Below are positions 50,248 to 58,864 of a stretch of 64,000 nt of DNA, in pieces. The notes under the pieces are model-generated. The model saw nothing but the letters and a program-made list of their open reading frames with translations, was not told the origin of the DNA and did no database searches. The stretch covers positions 1 through 64,000 of the forward strand of contig NZ_LFML01000022.1 in NCBI RefSeq assembly GCF_001044425.1, in the 5' to 3' direction. Made by a program: the position numbers and the translations under genes. Within the stretch, counting starts at the first letter, position 1; every line of letters starts with the position of its first letter. Source of the DNA: Streptomyces roseus (GTDB taxonomy: Bacteria; Actinomycetota; Actinomycetes; Streptomycetales; Streptomycetaceae).

Positions 50248-51939
50248 TCAGGGGCCCACCGGCCAGGGGCCGCGGGCCGGCGGGGTCTCGGCCGGGACCT
50301 CCTCGGCGTCGTCGAACGCCTCCAGCTCGTCCAGCTCGGGGTCGAGCGACAGGCCCTGCGCCCGGGCCGGCGGCTGGACGATGTGCAGCGGCTTCGCCAG
50401 CGCCACCCGGCCCGGCCCGCCCGGGGACGGCACCTGCCGCCCGGGCAGCAGCTCCAGCACCGCCTGGCGGTGCCCCGGGTGCGCGGCGTCGTCGTACGGG
50501 TCCGGAGTGGCGGGCACCTGCACCCGGTGCACGGGACCCGAGCCGAGCCGCGCGTACCCGCGCCCCGGCGGCACCTGCGCGGTCGGGGTGGTGTGCGGCG
50601 GCAGCCCCAGCACGTCGGTGATCTGCTGCGCGGCGGCCGGACCGAGCACGATCCGGGCCCGGGTGTGCTGCCAGACGGCGTCGTTCAGCAGCTCCAGATG
50701 GTCGAACTGCTCGGCCACCACGACCGTGACGTGCGCGGCGCGCCCGTGCCGCAGCGGCACCTGGAGCTGGGCGAGCGGGTCCGGGCTCCCCTCGGCCGTC
50801 GCGAGGTGGGCGAGCACGCTGGGCCGGTCCAGCAGGATCCACAGCGGCCGCCGGGTGTCCTCCGGCGCCGGCAGTCCGGCCTCGCGGGCCCGGTGCGCCG
50901 CGATCAGCCGCCGCTCGGTCTCGCGCGCGGCCCACTCCAGGGTGGCCAGCGCTCCCGCCGGACCGCACTCCACGGCCAGCACGCCCGTACGGCCCGTCAG
51001 GCAGGAGAACTCCCCGCTGCCGCCGCCCTCGACGATGAGCACCTCGCCCCCGTGGTGCAGGGCCTGGAGGGCGATCGAGCGCAGCAGGGAGGAGGCTCCG
51101 CTGCCGGGCCGGCCGACGGCCAGCAGGTGCGGTTCGGTGGAGCGGGGGCCGGTGCGCCAGATCACCGGCGGCGCGTCGCGCGGCTCGCCGTCCTCCAGCA
51201 CGGGCAGGGTGCGCTGCACGGCGGTGGCGTCGGTGAAGCCGAGCACCGTCTCCCCGGGCGAGGTGACGAACGGCTGCGCCGCGATGGCCGTGGGCAGCGG
51301 CGGGAGCACCGTCAGGTCGAGCTGGTTGGCCTCCTCGTCCCATTCGAAGAGGTACTCCCGGCCGCGCCCGGACTTGGCGTGGAGCACGGTCTCGATCCTG
51401 GCCCGCGAGGCGGCCTCGCCATCGGTGAAGTAGGCGGGGTAGCGGATGCGGAGCCGGGTGACGCGGCCGGCCTCGTCGAAGGCGTGGCCGCTGAAGGCCT
51501 TGTCCCACTCCCCGCCGTGGGCGAAGAGCGGGTTCGGGTCCTCGGGGATGGAGAAGTACGGCACGAGCGCCTCGTACAGGGCGCCGAGCCGTTCGGTCTC
51601 GGCCTCGCTCGGCCCGGTCTTGACCGGGGTCCGGTCGCGGCCGTGCCAGGCCGCCGCCGCCATCAGGGTGACGAGGGCGATCAGGGGCCCGTAGGGGACG
51701 AGGGCGACCACGAGGACGCAGGCGGCCCCCAGGAACAGCGCGGGACCACGCTTGTCCTTGGCCGTCTGCGTCCACTTGCGCCGCCCGGCCGAGGCCAGGA
51801 CGCGCAGGCCGCGCCCGATGACGAGGAGCGGATGGAGGACGTCCGTGGCGCTGTCGGCGGCCGTGCGCGCGAGGTCGCGGCCCCGTGCCAGCGGCGTGGT
51901 GCCGTTGCTGAGGATGCGGGGGAGTGGGCGCCGGGCCAC
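50248..51939 (-). CDS. FtsK/EccC-like membrane protein with degenerate P-loop
   Basis: Membrane protein of 563 residues. Two hydrophobic helices lie near residues 65-105 (ALFLGAACVLVVALVPYG). A globular part follows and then an FtsK/EccC-like ATPase fold near residue 265: PHLLAVGRPGSGASSLLRSI. The Walker A Lys is Ala (codon GCC, giving GRPGSGASS), so ATP hydrolysis is unlikely. The later LWILLDRPSV holds an Asp where Walker B lies. It resembles the inactive D2/D3 domains of type VII secretion ATPases, which bind partners. It forms an operon with the 64-residue membrane protein just upstream. No secretion genes are nearby. Confidence 0.65.
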   Translation of the reverse strand: MARRPLPRILSNGTTPLARGRDLARTAADSATDVLHPLLVIGRGLRVLASAGRRKWTQTAKDKRGPALFLGAACVLVVALVPYGPLIALVTLMAAAAWHGRDRTPVKTGPSEAETERLGALYEALVPYFSIPEDPNPLFAHGGEWDKAFSGHAFDEAGRVTRLRIRYPAYFTDGEAASRARIETVLHAKSGRGREYLFEWDEEANQLDLTVLPPLPTAIAAQPFVTSPGETVLGFTDATAVQRTLPVLEDGEPRDAPPVIWRTGPRSTEPHLLAVGRPGSGASSLLRSIALQALHHGGEVLIVEGGGSGEFSCLTGRTGVLAVECGPAGALATLEWAARETERRLIAAHRAREAGLPAPEDTRRPLWILLDRPSVLAHLATAEGSPDPLAQLQVPLRHGRAAHVTVVVAEQFDHLELLNDAVWQHTRARIVLGPAAAQQITDVLGLPPHTTPTAQVPPGRGYARLGSGPVHRVQVPATPDPYDDAAHPGHRQAVLELLPGRQVPSPGGPGRVALAKPLHIVQPPARAQGLSLDPELDELEAFDDAEEVPAETPPARGPWPVGP

Positions 51940-51982
51940 GGTCGTCTCCTGGAGTCGGGGTTGCTGAACGGTGGGGCCGGGG

Positions 51983-52177
51983 TCAGAGCTTGATCCCGCC
52001 GAGCAGGCTCGCGAGGCTCGCCGTGCTCGCCGTGATGCTGGGGGCGATGGCGGAGCCCGCCAGGAAGAAGCCGAACAGCGAGCAGACGAACGCGTGGGAC
52101 AGCTTCATCCCGTCCTTCTTGAAGAAGAGGAAGGCGATGATGCCGAGCAGGACGACGCCTGAGATGGACAGGATCAT
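51983..52177 (-). CDS. Small two-span membrane protein
   Basis: A 64-residue protein from ATG 52177, preceded by AGGAGAA at a good distance. It has two hydrophobic helices (ILSISGVVLLGIIAFLFF and HAFVCSLFGFFLAGSAIAP) joined by a basic turn (KKDGMK). It lies 43 bases upstream of the FtsK-like gene in the same orientation and is its probable partner. I do not know a function. The upstream 292 bases to the ankyrin gene hold nothing else I recognise. Confidence 0.7.
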   Translation of the reverse strand: MILSISGVVLLGIIAFLFFKKDGMKLSHAFVCSLFGFFLAGSAIAPSITASTASLASLLGGIKL

Positions 52178-52469
52178 GAGAGGTTCTCCTGGTGGGTGGG
52201 GACGGTCACCATCAGTTGTTCCAGGCTCACAGGAAGTATCAATGCGATAAAAGGTGCATACGGGTGAATCCCGGCTTTTTTCACTTGACCGGCGCAGCCC
52301 GGGTGGCGCGTCCGCCGCGGAGGGGATCCTTGCCTCGGCCGGGCCCCCGTATGTGCAGGTCCGGGCGCTACTCTGGCGATTCACCCGTACGGTCGCCGTG
52401 CCGTACGCCCCCCTGCCCGCCCGGCCCGGGGGATCTCACGTCAACAGCGAGTGGAAGGCGGTACGACAG

Positions 52470-52892
52470 ATGAGCGAGCACGAGCCCACCCAGGGCGGCT
52501 CCCAGGGCGCTCCCGACGAGGACGTCATCGAGCTGGCCACCAAGATCTTCGACCTCGCCCGGCAGGGTGAGACCGAGACGCTCACCGCGTACCTGGACGC
52601 CGGAGTCCCGGCGAACCTCACCAACGACCGGGGCGACACCCTCGTGATGCTCGCCGCCTACCACGGCCACGCCGCCACCGTCACGGCCCTGCTGGCCCGC
52701 GGCGCGGAGGCCGATCGCGCCAACGACCGCGGCCAGACCCCGCTCGCCGGCGCCGTCTTCAAGGGCGAGGGGGCCGTCATCCGCGCGCTGCTCGCCGGCG
52801 GGGCCGACCCGACCGCCGGGACCCCCTCCGCCGTGGACACCGCCCGCATGTTCGCCAAGGCGGACCTGCTGGAACTGTTCGGAGCCGAGTAG
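52470..52892 (+). CDS. Ankyrin-repeat protein
   Basis: Cytosolic protein of 140 residues. Two complete ankyrin repeats and part of a third are visible: LLDAGVPANLTNDRGDTLVMLAAYHGHAATVTALLARGAEADRANDRGQTPLAGAVFKG and the GADP-bearing end (read in parts). It starts with a helical stretch (DEDVIELATKIFDLARQG). It is presumably a protein-interaction module; the partner is unknown. ATG 52470 has GGAAGG upstream. Confidence 0.85.
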   Translation: MSEHEPTQGGSQGAPDEDVIELATKIFDLARQGETETLTAYLDAGVPANLTNDRGDTLVMLAAYHGHAATVTALLARGAEADRANDRGQTPLAGAVFKGEGAVIRALLAGGADPTAGTPSAVDTARMFAKADLLELFGAE

Positions 52893-53127
52893 TCCGTTTT
52901 TGCCCGTGACCTGGCAGGGTCTGACCGGTCCGCCACCTCACGGAATGGTCACGGCAGCCATAAATGTGGTCGCGGCGCACAAACCGGCTGGGTCATCATG
53001 GCGACGGATTAGATTCCCGGACACGGCGGACGGGCAGGAGGGGGCAGGGCACGCCGGGTGTCCGGGCCCATCCCCTGCGCAAACCCGGCCGACGTGGTCG
53101 CGGAGCCCCGACGAGAGTGAGAAGGCA

Positions 53128-53190
53128 ATGGTCTACATCGAGCGGAACATGACGGCGGACGTCCTCACATGCTGTTACGCGGCCCTGTGA
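53128..53190 (+). CDS. 20-residue micro-ORF with adjacent cysteines, leader-like
   Basis: A short frame begins at ATG 53128 after GAGAAGGC and ends 46 bases before the HEAT-repeat gene. The peptide ends in DVLTCCYAAL, with adjacent TGC and TGT codons four to five codons before Ala-Ala-Leu. A well-placed ribosome site, short length and paired rare-amino-acid codons fit a regulatory leader peptide. No other evidence is available. Confidence 0.4.
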   Translation: MVYIERNMTADVLTCCYAAL

Positions 53191-53236
53191 ATCCCGATTC
53201 CCGGTTGCGTCCCCAGCTTGATTTGAGGCCATTCCC

Positions 53237-54634
53237 ATGTTCGAACCAGTCATAGCGCCAAGCGGCACCCTGCTCGGGCTCCTCCAGCGGGGCCGGGGCG
53301 ACGGCACGCTGCACGCCCTCGCGGCGCCCCGGGCGGAGGCCCTCGCGGCCCTGAACCAGTGCGTGGTCAGCGACCCGCGCCAGGACTGGCAGGTCGAGAA
53401 CCGCTCGCTCTATTACGCACGCCTGTACCTGGATCTCGACGGCCCCCTCGGCGCCATCGAGAGCCACCTCTTCGGCGCCGACGACCTCGTCGACGACTCG
53501 GACCACCGGACGGGCCTCGCCCTGTCGGTCCTCGGCCACCTGGCCTCCTACGGCCGCGACGACGCGCTGATGCTGCTGCGCCGCTACGCCGCCTCCGGCG
53601 CCAACTGGGCCTGGGCCCTCGACGAGCTCGCCCTGCGCGACGACGACGAGGGGCTGCGCGGCCTCGCCGCGCCCGTGCTCGCCAGGTTCCCGGCCGGCGC
53701 CGAGGGCGAGGCGCGGCTGGCCGCCGCCGTCCGCGACGCCTACGAGCCCCGCCCCTGGTGTCTGTGGGAAGAGTCACCCGAGTACGGGGAGCGCCTGCGC
53801 GCGGCCCGTCAGCAGGGCTCCTTCGACCGCTGGCAGCGCCAGCTCACCCCGAACGGGCCCCGGCCCGGCTGGGGGGTCCAGGCCGTCTTCGACTGGGCCG
53901 CCGAGGGCTTGCGCCGCGGCACCCCGCTGCACGTACCCGCCGCACGCTGCCTGGCCGCCGTCGCCGCGCCCGAGGACCGCTGCGCGATCCTCGCGGCCGC
54001 CGCCGGTGCGGGCGGCGAGGCGGCCCGGGCCACCGCCCTGCACCACCTGGTCCTCGCCGAGCCGGAGAACCCGGCCGTGCTGGACCTCATCGAAGCCGCC
54101 GGTGACGAGCCGGCCGTCGCCGCCTACGAGCGCATGTGCGGCCCCGCCGCCATCGACCGGGCCCGGCAGTGGATCCACCGCCCCGACGCGCTGGGCGCGG
54201 CCGCCGGCGCCCTCCTGGCCGCCCGGGGCGGCCCCGAGGACACCGCACTCGTCCTGGGCGCCCTGCGCTCGACCGTCCGCGGCTGCGGCCCCGACGCCCA
54301 GCGGCTGTTCGCCCTGGTCGACGGCGCCGGCCGGCTGTCCATCGGCTGCGCGGCGCCGGTGCTGCGCCACATCTACCGCGAGACGTCCTCCTCCCACCTG
54401 CGCGGGCGCGCGGCGCGCGCCCTGGCCAGCACGGACCCCTCCTTCGCCGCCGGCTTCGCCGTCGAATGCCTCTGGGACTGCGAGGAGACCACCCGCGAGG
54501 TGGCCGCCCGCCACGCGGAGACGGCCGACGCCCGGGTCGCGCCGCGCCTGCGCCGCCTGGCGTCCGACCCCGCCGAGGAAGAGGACGTCCAGTCCGCGGT
54601 ACGCAGCCGGATCGCTCCGGAATCGGCCGTGTAG
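53237..54634 (+). CDS. HEAT-repeat-like scaffold protein
   Basis: Protein of 465 residues made of helical repeats rich in Ala and Leu, for example TGLALSVLGHLASYGRDDALMLLRRYAAS and RGRAARALASTDPSFAAGFAVECLWDCEETTREVAARHAE (each read in part). This is the pattern of HEAT/PBS-lyase repeats. No catalytic motif is visible. Its start ATG 53237 follows TTGAGGCC. Function unknown; it may be a scaffold or regulatory subunit. Confidence 0.7.
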   Translation: MFEPVIAPSGTLLGLLQRGRGDGTLHALAAPRAEALAALNQCVVSDPRQDWQVENRSLYYARLYLDLDGPLGAIESHLFGADDLVDDSDHRTGLALSVLGHLASYGRDDALMLLRRYAASGANWAWALDELALRDDDEGLRGLAAPVLARFPAGAEGEARLAAAVRDAYEPRPWCLWEESPEYGERLRAARQQGSFDRWQRQLTPNGPRPGWGVQAVFDWAAEGLRRGTPLHVPAARCLAAVAAPEDRCAILAAAAGAGGEAARATALHHLVLAEPENPAVLDLIEAAGDEPAVAAYERMCGPAAIDRARQWIHRPDALGAAAGALLAARGGPEDTALVLGALRSTVRGCGPDAQRLFALVDGAGRLSIGCAAPVLRHIYRETSSSHLRGRAARALASTDPSFAAGFAVECLWDCEETTREVAARHAETADARVAPRLRRLASDPAEEEDVQSAVRSRIAPESAV

Positions 54635-54644
54635 ACCCCGGTCG

Positions 54645-54695
54645 CACACGCTCCCGGCCCGGCCCCCGACGAACGGGGGTCCGGGCCGAGGTGTG
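54645..54695. terminator. Long stem-loop between the HEAT gene and pxpC
   Basis: CGGCCCGGCCCCCG (54655-54668) pairs with 54674-54688 with one bulged T around the loop ACGAA, and the flanks CACAC (54645-54649) and GTGTG (54691-54695) extend the stem. It lies between convergent genes. Confidence 0.7.
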
Positions 54696-54778
54696 TCACG
54701 GCCGCCCGGGCGGCGCGACGGCCGCGGGCCCCGCCGCGCGGCGCGTCCCGGGACGGGGGCGCGGCGCCCGCGGACGCT

Positions 54779-55660
54779 TCAGCGGGCCCGCACGAACCTC
54801 ACCGGCACCCCCGGCCGCGCCTGCGCCGCCGCGTCGAGCGCCGGACCCGGGGGGACCACCCCCACCACCGGGTAGCCGCCCGTCACCGGGTGGTCGGCGA
54901 GGAAGACCACCGGGAGGCCGTCCGGGGGGACCTGGACGGCGCCCAGGACCATCCCCTCGCTCGGGAGTTCGCCACCGCGGCCGCGGACCAGCCGGGGCCC
55001 GGCCTCGGTGCGCAGCCCGACGCGGTTCGAGGCCGGCGAGACCCGGAACTCCGCGCGCCACAGCGCCGCCAGCGAAGCCGGCTCGAACCAGTCGGCCCGC
55101 GGCCCCGGCCGCAACGGCAGCACCAACCCGGCCCGCGCCCCCGGCGGAGCCGGCGCCCGCGGCACGTCCGCCCCGCGGACCGGATCCGCACCGGCCGGGC
55201 CCACCGGCAGGACCACCCCGGCCACCAGGACGGCCGGCCCCAGCCCCGACAGCAGGTCCGTCGAACGGCTGCCCAGGACCGGCGGCACGGCGAACCCTCC
55301 CCGCACCGCGACGTAGCTGCGCACCCCCGACTCGGCCCGGCCCACCTCCAGCTCCGCACCGGCCGGCAGCCACACCGGGGCTCCCCATGCCGCCGGCCGA
55401 CCCGACACCCGTACGGCACAGGGCGCGCCCGTGACCGCCACCGTCACGGGGACCCGGGCCCGCAGGCCCACCCCGTCCAGGGTGGTCTCCAGGGCGGCCG
55501 CCCCCGCGGGGTTGCCGAGCAGCCGGTTGGCCAGGCCGAGCGCCCCCGCGTCCAGCGCGCCCGACCTCGGCACGCCCAGGTGGGCGTACCCGGGCCGGCC
55601 CAGGTCCTGGACCGTGGTCAGCGCCCCCGCCCGGACCACCTCCAGCGCGGCGCCCGCCAT
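54779..55660 (-). CDS. pxpC: 5-oxoprolinase subunit C (PxpC, carboxyltransferase-like)
   Basis: Cytosolic protein of 293 residues, part of the ATP-dependent prokaryotic 5-oxoprolinase PxpABC, which opens 5-oxoproline to glutamate. The N-terminal phrase LEVVRAGALTTVQDLGRPGYAHLGVPRSGALD is the family signature (biotin-dependent carboxyltransferase-like fold without biotin). EGMVLGAVQVPPDGLPVVFLADHPVTGGYPVV near the C-terminus is also diagnostic. ATG 55660 shares its A with the pxpB stop, preceded by GAGGAGG. Confidence 0.92.
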   Translation of the reverse strand: MAGAALEVVRAGALTTVQDLGRPGYAHLGVPRSGALDAGALGLANRLLGNPAGAAALETTLDGVGLRARVPVTVAVTGAPCAVRVSGRPAAWGAPVWLPAGAELEVGRAESGVRSYVAVRGGFAVPPVLGSRSTDLLSGLGPAVLVAGVVLPVGPAGADPVRGADVPRAPAPPGARAGLVLPLRPGPRADWFEPASLAALWRAEFRVSPASNRVGLRTEAGPRLVRGRGGELPSEGMVLGAVQVPPDGLPVVFLADHPVTGGYPVVGVVPPGPALDAAAQARPGVPVRFVRAR

Positions 55661-56274
55661 CACGAAGCCTCCTCGAACCGCACCCGTACCCCCGGCGCGA
55701 ACAGCGCCGCCGGCTCCCGGCCGGGATCCCACAGCACCGCGTCGGCCGTCCCGACCAGCTGCCAGCCGCCGGGGGAGGAGCGCGGGTACACCCCCGCGTA
55801 CTCGCCGGCGAGGGCCAGCGAGCCCGCCGGGACGACCGTACGGGGCGTGGCCCGCCGGGGGAGGTGGAAGCGCTCCGGCAGCCCCGTCAGGTATCCGAAG
55901 CCCGGCGCGAACCCGCAGAAGGCCACCCGGAAGACGGTGTCCCCGACGATCCCGGCGACCTCCCGCCGCGCGACCCCCCACGCCCGGGCCACCTCCGCCA
56001 GGTCCGGGCCGTCGTACCGCACCGGGACCGTGACCAGCGGGCCCTCGGTCTCCGCCAGCGGCGGCACCTCCCAGCGCGCGATGCGCTCCGCCAGCGCGCG
56101 CGGCTCGCGCACGCCGTCCAGCAGCACCGTCCGCGCCGCCGGAACCACCTCCCGTACGGCGCCCAGCTCGCCCGCGTCCCGCCGCCGCAGCAGCTCGGCG
56201 TGGAGCGCCGCCACCTGCTGCGCCGAGCCCACCTCGATCAGCAGCGCCTCGCCGCCCACCACCAGCGGCCTCAC
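55660..56274 (-). CDS. pxpB: 5-oxoprolinase subunit B (PxpB/KipI-like)
   Basis: Protein of 204 residues. GTG 56274 overlaps the pxpA stop (GTGA), so the three pxp genes are translated as a coupled set. Family signatures are IVGDTVFRVAFCGFAPGFGYLTGLPE and the GGWQLVGTADAVLWDP end. In B. subtilis the homologue KipI inhibits a sporulation kinase, but in the context of pxpA and pxpC it serves 5-oxoproline cleavage. Confidence 0.92.
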   Translation of the reverse strand: MRPLVVGGEALLIEVGSAQQVAALHAELLRRRDAGELGAVREVVPAARTVLLDGVREPRALAERIARWEVPPLAETEGPLVTVPVRYDGPDLAEVARAWGVARREVAGIVGDTVFRVAFCGFAPGFGYLTGLPERFHLPRRATPRTVVPAGSLALAGEYAGVYPRSSPGGWQLVGTADAVLWDPGREPAALFAPGVRVRFEEAS

Positions 56275-57050
56275 GCGAAGGCCTCCGTGCGGACGCCCGC
56301 GGCGGCCAGCGCCTCGCGGACCCGCAGGGCGAGCCCGGCCGCCCCCGGGGTGTCCCCGTGCAGGCAGAGCGAGCGCGCCCGCAGTGTCACCGGGGAGCCG
56401 TCGGCGGCCGTCACCACGCCCCGGGTCGCCATCGCGACCGCGCGGGCCACGACCGCCTCCGGATCGTGCAGCACCGCCCCCTGCTCGCCGCGCGGCACCA
56501 GCGTCCCGGCCGGCGTGTACGCCCGGTCCGCGAAGGCCTCCGGTACGGCCGGCAGTCCCGCCTCCGCGGCGGCGGACAGCAGCAGCGAGCCCGGCAGGCC
56601 GAGCACGGGCAGGCCGGCCGCCCCGGCCGCCATGCGCACCCCGGCGACGACCGCGCCGGCCTGGCCGGGGTCGTGGACCGTGCGGTTGTACAGCGCGCCG
56701 TGCGGCTTCACGTACGACACCCGGGAGCCCGCAGCCCGGGCGAAGACCTCCAAGGCTCCGATCTGGTACGCCACTTCGTCGGCCAGCTCGCCCGCCGGCA
56801 CGTCCATCGAGCGCCGGCCGAAGCCCGCCAGATCGCGGTAGGAGACCTGCGCCCCGATCCGCACGCCGCGCTCCGCGGCCAGCGCGCAGACCCGGCGCAT
56901 GATGGACGGGTCGCCGGCGTGGAAGCCGCACGCCACGTTCGCGCTCGTGACGACGGACAGCAGGGCGTCGTCGTCGGTCAGCGTCCAGCGCCCGAAGCCC
57001 TCGCCGAGATCGGCGTTGAGGTCGATCAGAGGTGTGATCATGGAAGCCAT
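56271..57050 (-). CDS. pxpA: 5-oxoprolinase subunit A (PxpA, LamB/YcsF family)
   Basis: Protein of 259 residues, first gene of the pxpABC operon. It starts at ATG 57050 (ATG 57041 is also possible) and has the family signature IDLNADLGEGFGRW, with SANVACGFHAGDPS and VKPHGALYN following. These hold the acidic and His residues of the active site. It is divergent from the condensin-like operon, with about 130 bases between them that must hold both promoters. Confidence 0.93.
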   Translation of the reverse strand: MASMITPLIDLNADLGEGFGRWTLTDDDALLSVVTSANVACGFHAGDPSIMRRVCALAAERGVRIGAQVSYRDLAGFGRRSMDVPAGELADEVAYQIGALEVFARAAGSRVSYVKPHGALYNRTVHDPGQAGAVVAGVRMAAGAAGLPVLGLPGSLLLSAAAEAGLPAVPEAFADRAYTPAGTLVPRGEQGAVLHDPEAVVARAVAMATRGVVTAADGSPVTLRARSLCLHGDTPGAAGLALRVREALAAAGVRTEAFA

Positions 57051-57142
57051 GCGGTGAGCGTAGAACGTGGCGGCGCCGAAGACGGCACGTCCGGCGGGAA
57101 CCGCGGGCGGCACCCGGGACCGATCAGGCCGAACCATGCCGT

Positions 57143-57173
57143 TTGGGATGTTGTCCCTGTCAGCGCCTAGTCT
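57143..57173 (+). promoter_or_regulatory. Candidate promoter of the condensin-like operon
   Basis: TTGGGA (57143-57148), 19 bases, and TAGTCT (57168-57173) form a promoter whose start point would fall on GTG 57180, so the mRNA may be leaderless. The hexamer TTGTCC occurs twice (57151 and 57174). Confidence 0.4.
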
Positions 57174-57179
57174 TTGTCC

Positions 57180-58685
57180 GTGACTCTCCCCGCCCCGGCG
57201 AAGCCCCTTCCGTCCCCGGCGCCGGGCCCGGCCGCCGACGAGGGCCTGGCCCGGCGGCTGCGCGCGCTCGCCTGCACCGCCCCGCTGCACGACCTCGACG
57301 TACGCAAGGCCAATCTCGCCGGCGAGTACGGGATCTACGCGATGGCGGAGGTCGCGCTCGCCGCGATCGACCTGGTCACGCTCAACATGGACTTCGACAC
57401 CGGCGCCGACCACGAGCAGATAGTGGCCAGGCTGCTGCCGCGCGTCGCCGCGCAGGCACCGCACCGCCCGGCGGCCGAGCACGAGCGGGTCGCCCGCTGG
57501 GTGCTGGAGAACCTGATCAACGTGGGCAGCGTGGACCGCGGATTCCGCGCGATCTACGGCACGTTCGGCCCGGACGGGGTGTACGTCCGCCGGGACTACG
57601 ACTTCAAGCTGATCGAAGAGGTCCCCGGCTACGGCGGGGCCGTCTACCTGCGCACGACGGACGAGGCCGTCAACGTGCTGGTCGGCGCCCTCGACACGGA
57701 CGTCACCAGTGCGCAGATCGCGGCCGAGGTGAAGCTGGAGGTCCTGATCAGCCGGGGCCGCCTCGCCGACGCCCAGCTCGCCGCCGAGCAGGCCCGCTAC
57801 CGGACCGTGCAGTACGCGGAGACCCTGCGCCGCACCCTGGACGCCACCCGGCGCAACGTCCGGGCGGTGGACTGGCTCGAATCGGTGCCCGACATGATCG
57901 AGGAGGCCCTCGACCACGTCGCCGACCGCTACCGGCACGAGAACGCGATCCTGACCAACATCCGCAAGGCCCGCGACGAGGCGGAGGAGCCCGACAACAA
58001 GCGGCGCGCCGCCGAGCTCGTCGACATCGTCAAGGACTGCATCCGCCGCCACACCCAGCTCCAGTCGAGGCTGCTGGACGCGGGCCCGCTGTTCCGCGCC
58101 GAGCAGGACCGGCAGGCCTTCGCGGCCCCCGCCCCGCGCTCCGGGATCGACCTGTACGGGCAGCTCGTCGCGCCCGTGCTGCCGCTGCCGCTCGCGCAGG
58201 CCTCCCGGGTCACCGACGCCTTCTTCGGGTCGGCCGTCGGGCTGCGCACCCCGGTCTCGGTGCGCGTCACCGACCTGGTCGACATCCTGCTGACGCCGCC
58301 GGTGGAACGGGAGCACCTGGGCGCGGAGATGCCGGAGCCGGACCTCATCGCGACCCCGGACGACAGCCGGTTCAGCGAGGAACAGCTCGCCGCGGCGATG
58401 GAGCTCCTGGACCTGCCGCACGACGCCCCGCGCCGGCTGTCGGGCCTGCTCGCCGAGGCCCGGCGCAGCGACCCGGACCTGCCGTACCTGGTGGCCCTGC
58501 TGGCCGTCCACGCGGCCAGCCCGGCCGTCGGCACGGCCTACCGCCAGGGCGAGGAGCGGCTGCTGTTCGCCGTGGACGACGGCGCGCAGCTCGAAGACCC
58601 CGAGTTCGGCGGCGCGGACCTGATCGTCGGCACGGCGCTCCTGGACGCGGCCGCGATGATCGCGGACCGCACGGAGGCGGCATGA
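57180..58685 (+). CDS. MukF/JetA-like kleisin subunit of a condensin-like system
   Basis: Protein of about 501 residues, GTG 57180. The N-terminal part reads as a winged-helix domain, and the middle (VYLRTTDEAVNVLVGALDTDVTSAQIAAEVKLEVLISRGRLADAQLAAEQARYRTVQYAETLRRTL, read in parts) follows the pattern of the MukF/MksF/JetA middle domain of helices. The next segment, ALDHVADRYRHENAILTNIRKARDEAE, is a long helix suited to contact with SMC necks. Its place as first gene of a kleisin-wHTH-SMC set supports the call. I did not recognise a named domain, so the fold is inferred from pattern and gene order. The stop overlaps the next frame (ATGA). Confidence 0.6.
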   Translation: MTLPAPAKPLPSPAPGPAADEGLARRLRALACTAPLHDLDVRKANLAGEYGIYAMAEVALAAIDLVTLNMDFDTGADHEQIVARLLPRVAAQAPHRPAAEHERVARWVLENLINVGSVDRGFRAIYGTFGPDGVYVRRDYDFKLIEEVPGYGGAVYLRTTDEAVNVLVGALDTDVTSAQIAAEVKLEVLISRGRLADAQLAAEQARYRTVQYAETLRRTLDATRRNVRAVDWLESVPDMIEEALDHVADRYRHENAILTNIRKARDEAEEPDNKRRAAELVDIVKDCIRRHTQLQSRLLDAGPLFRAEQDRQAFAAPAPRSGIDLYGQLVAPVLPLPLAQASRVTDAFFGSAVGLRTPVSVRVTDLVDILLTPPVEREHLGAEMPEPDLIATPDDSRFSEEQLAAAMELLDLPHDAPRRLSGLLAEARRSDPDLPYLVALLAVHAASPAVGTAYRQGEERLLFAVDDGAQLEDPEFGGADLIVGTALLDAAAMIADRTEAA

Positions 58686-58757
58686 CCCCCGCCGGACCGC
58701 ACGGAGGCGGCTTGACCCCCGCCGGACCGCCGGGAGGCGGCACGAACCCCGCCGGAC
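58668..58757. repeat. Three 30-base tandem repeats at the first junction of the condensin-like operon
   Basis: Units 58668-58697, 58698-58727 and 58728-58757 are nearly identical. The first unit contains the end of the kleisin gene and the overlapping start of the next frame (GGAGGCGGCATGA). The second has TTG and the third ACG at the same position. Each unit also carries GGAGGCGG, so each contains a potential ribosome site. Confidence 0.9.
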
Positions 58758-58864
58758 CGGCCGGCCGCACAGCACGAACCAGCACAGCGGCGAGGAGCGG
58801 CGCGCGGGGGAAGACCCCGCCCGCCGCCGCGACCACCGCACACCACGAGAGGCAGTACCCGTGA
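58682..58864 (+). CDS. Pro/Gly-rich 60-residue frame bridging two condensin genes
   Basis: ATG 58682 overlaps the kleisin stop (ATGA) and the frame ends at a TGA overlapping GTG 58861 (GTGA). It encodes TPAGP-GGG repeats followed by a basic Ala/Thr/Arg tail with no predicted fold. Two possibilities fit. It may be a small linker protein, or a bridge that lets ribosomes travel from the kleisin gene to the next gene. The tandem repeat suggests it arose by expansion of the junction. Codon usage is uninformative because the sequence is repeat-derived. Confidence 0.4.
   Translation: MTPAGPHGGGLTPAGPPGGGTNPAGPAGRTARTSTAARSGARGKTPPAAATTAHHERQYP

Noticed and set aside
58668..58757. CRISPR-like array
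   Set aside because: Three head-to-tail units without spacers are a tandem duplication; no cas genes are present.
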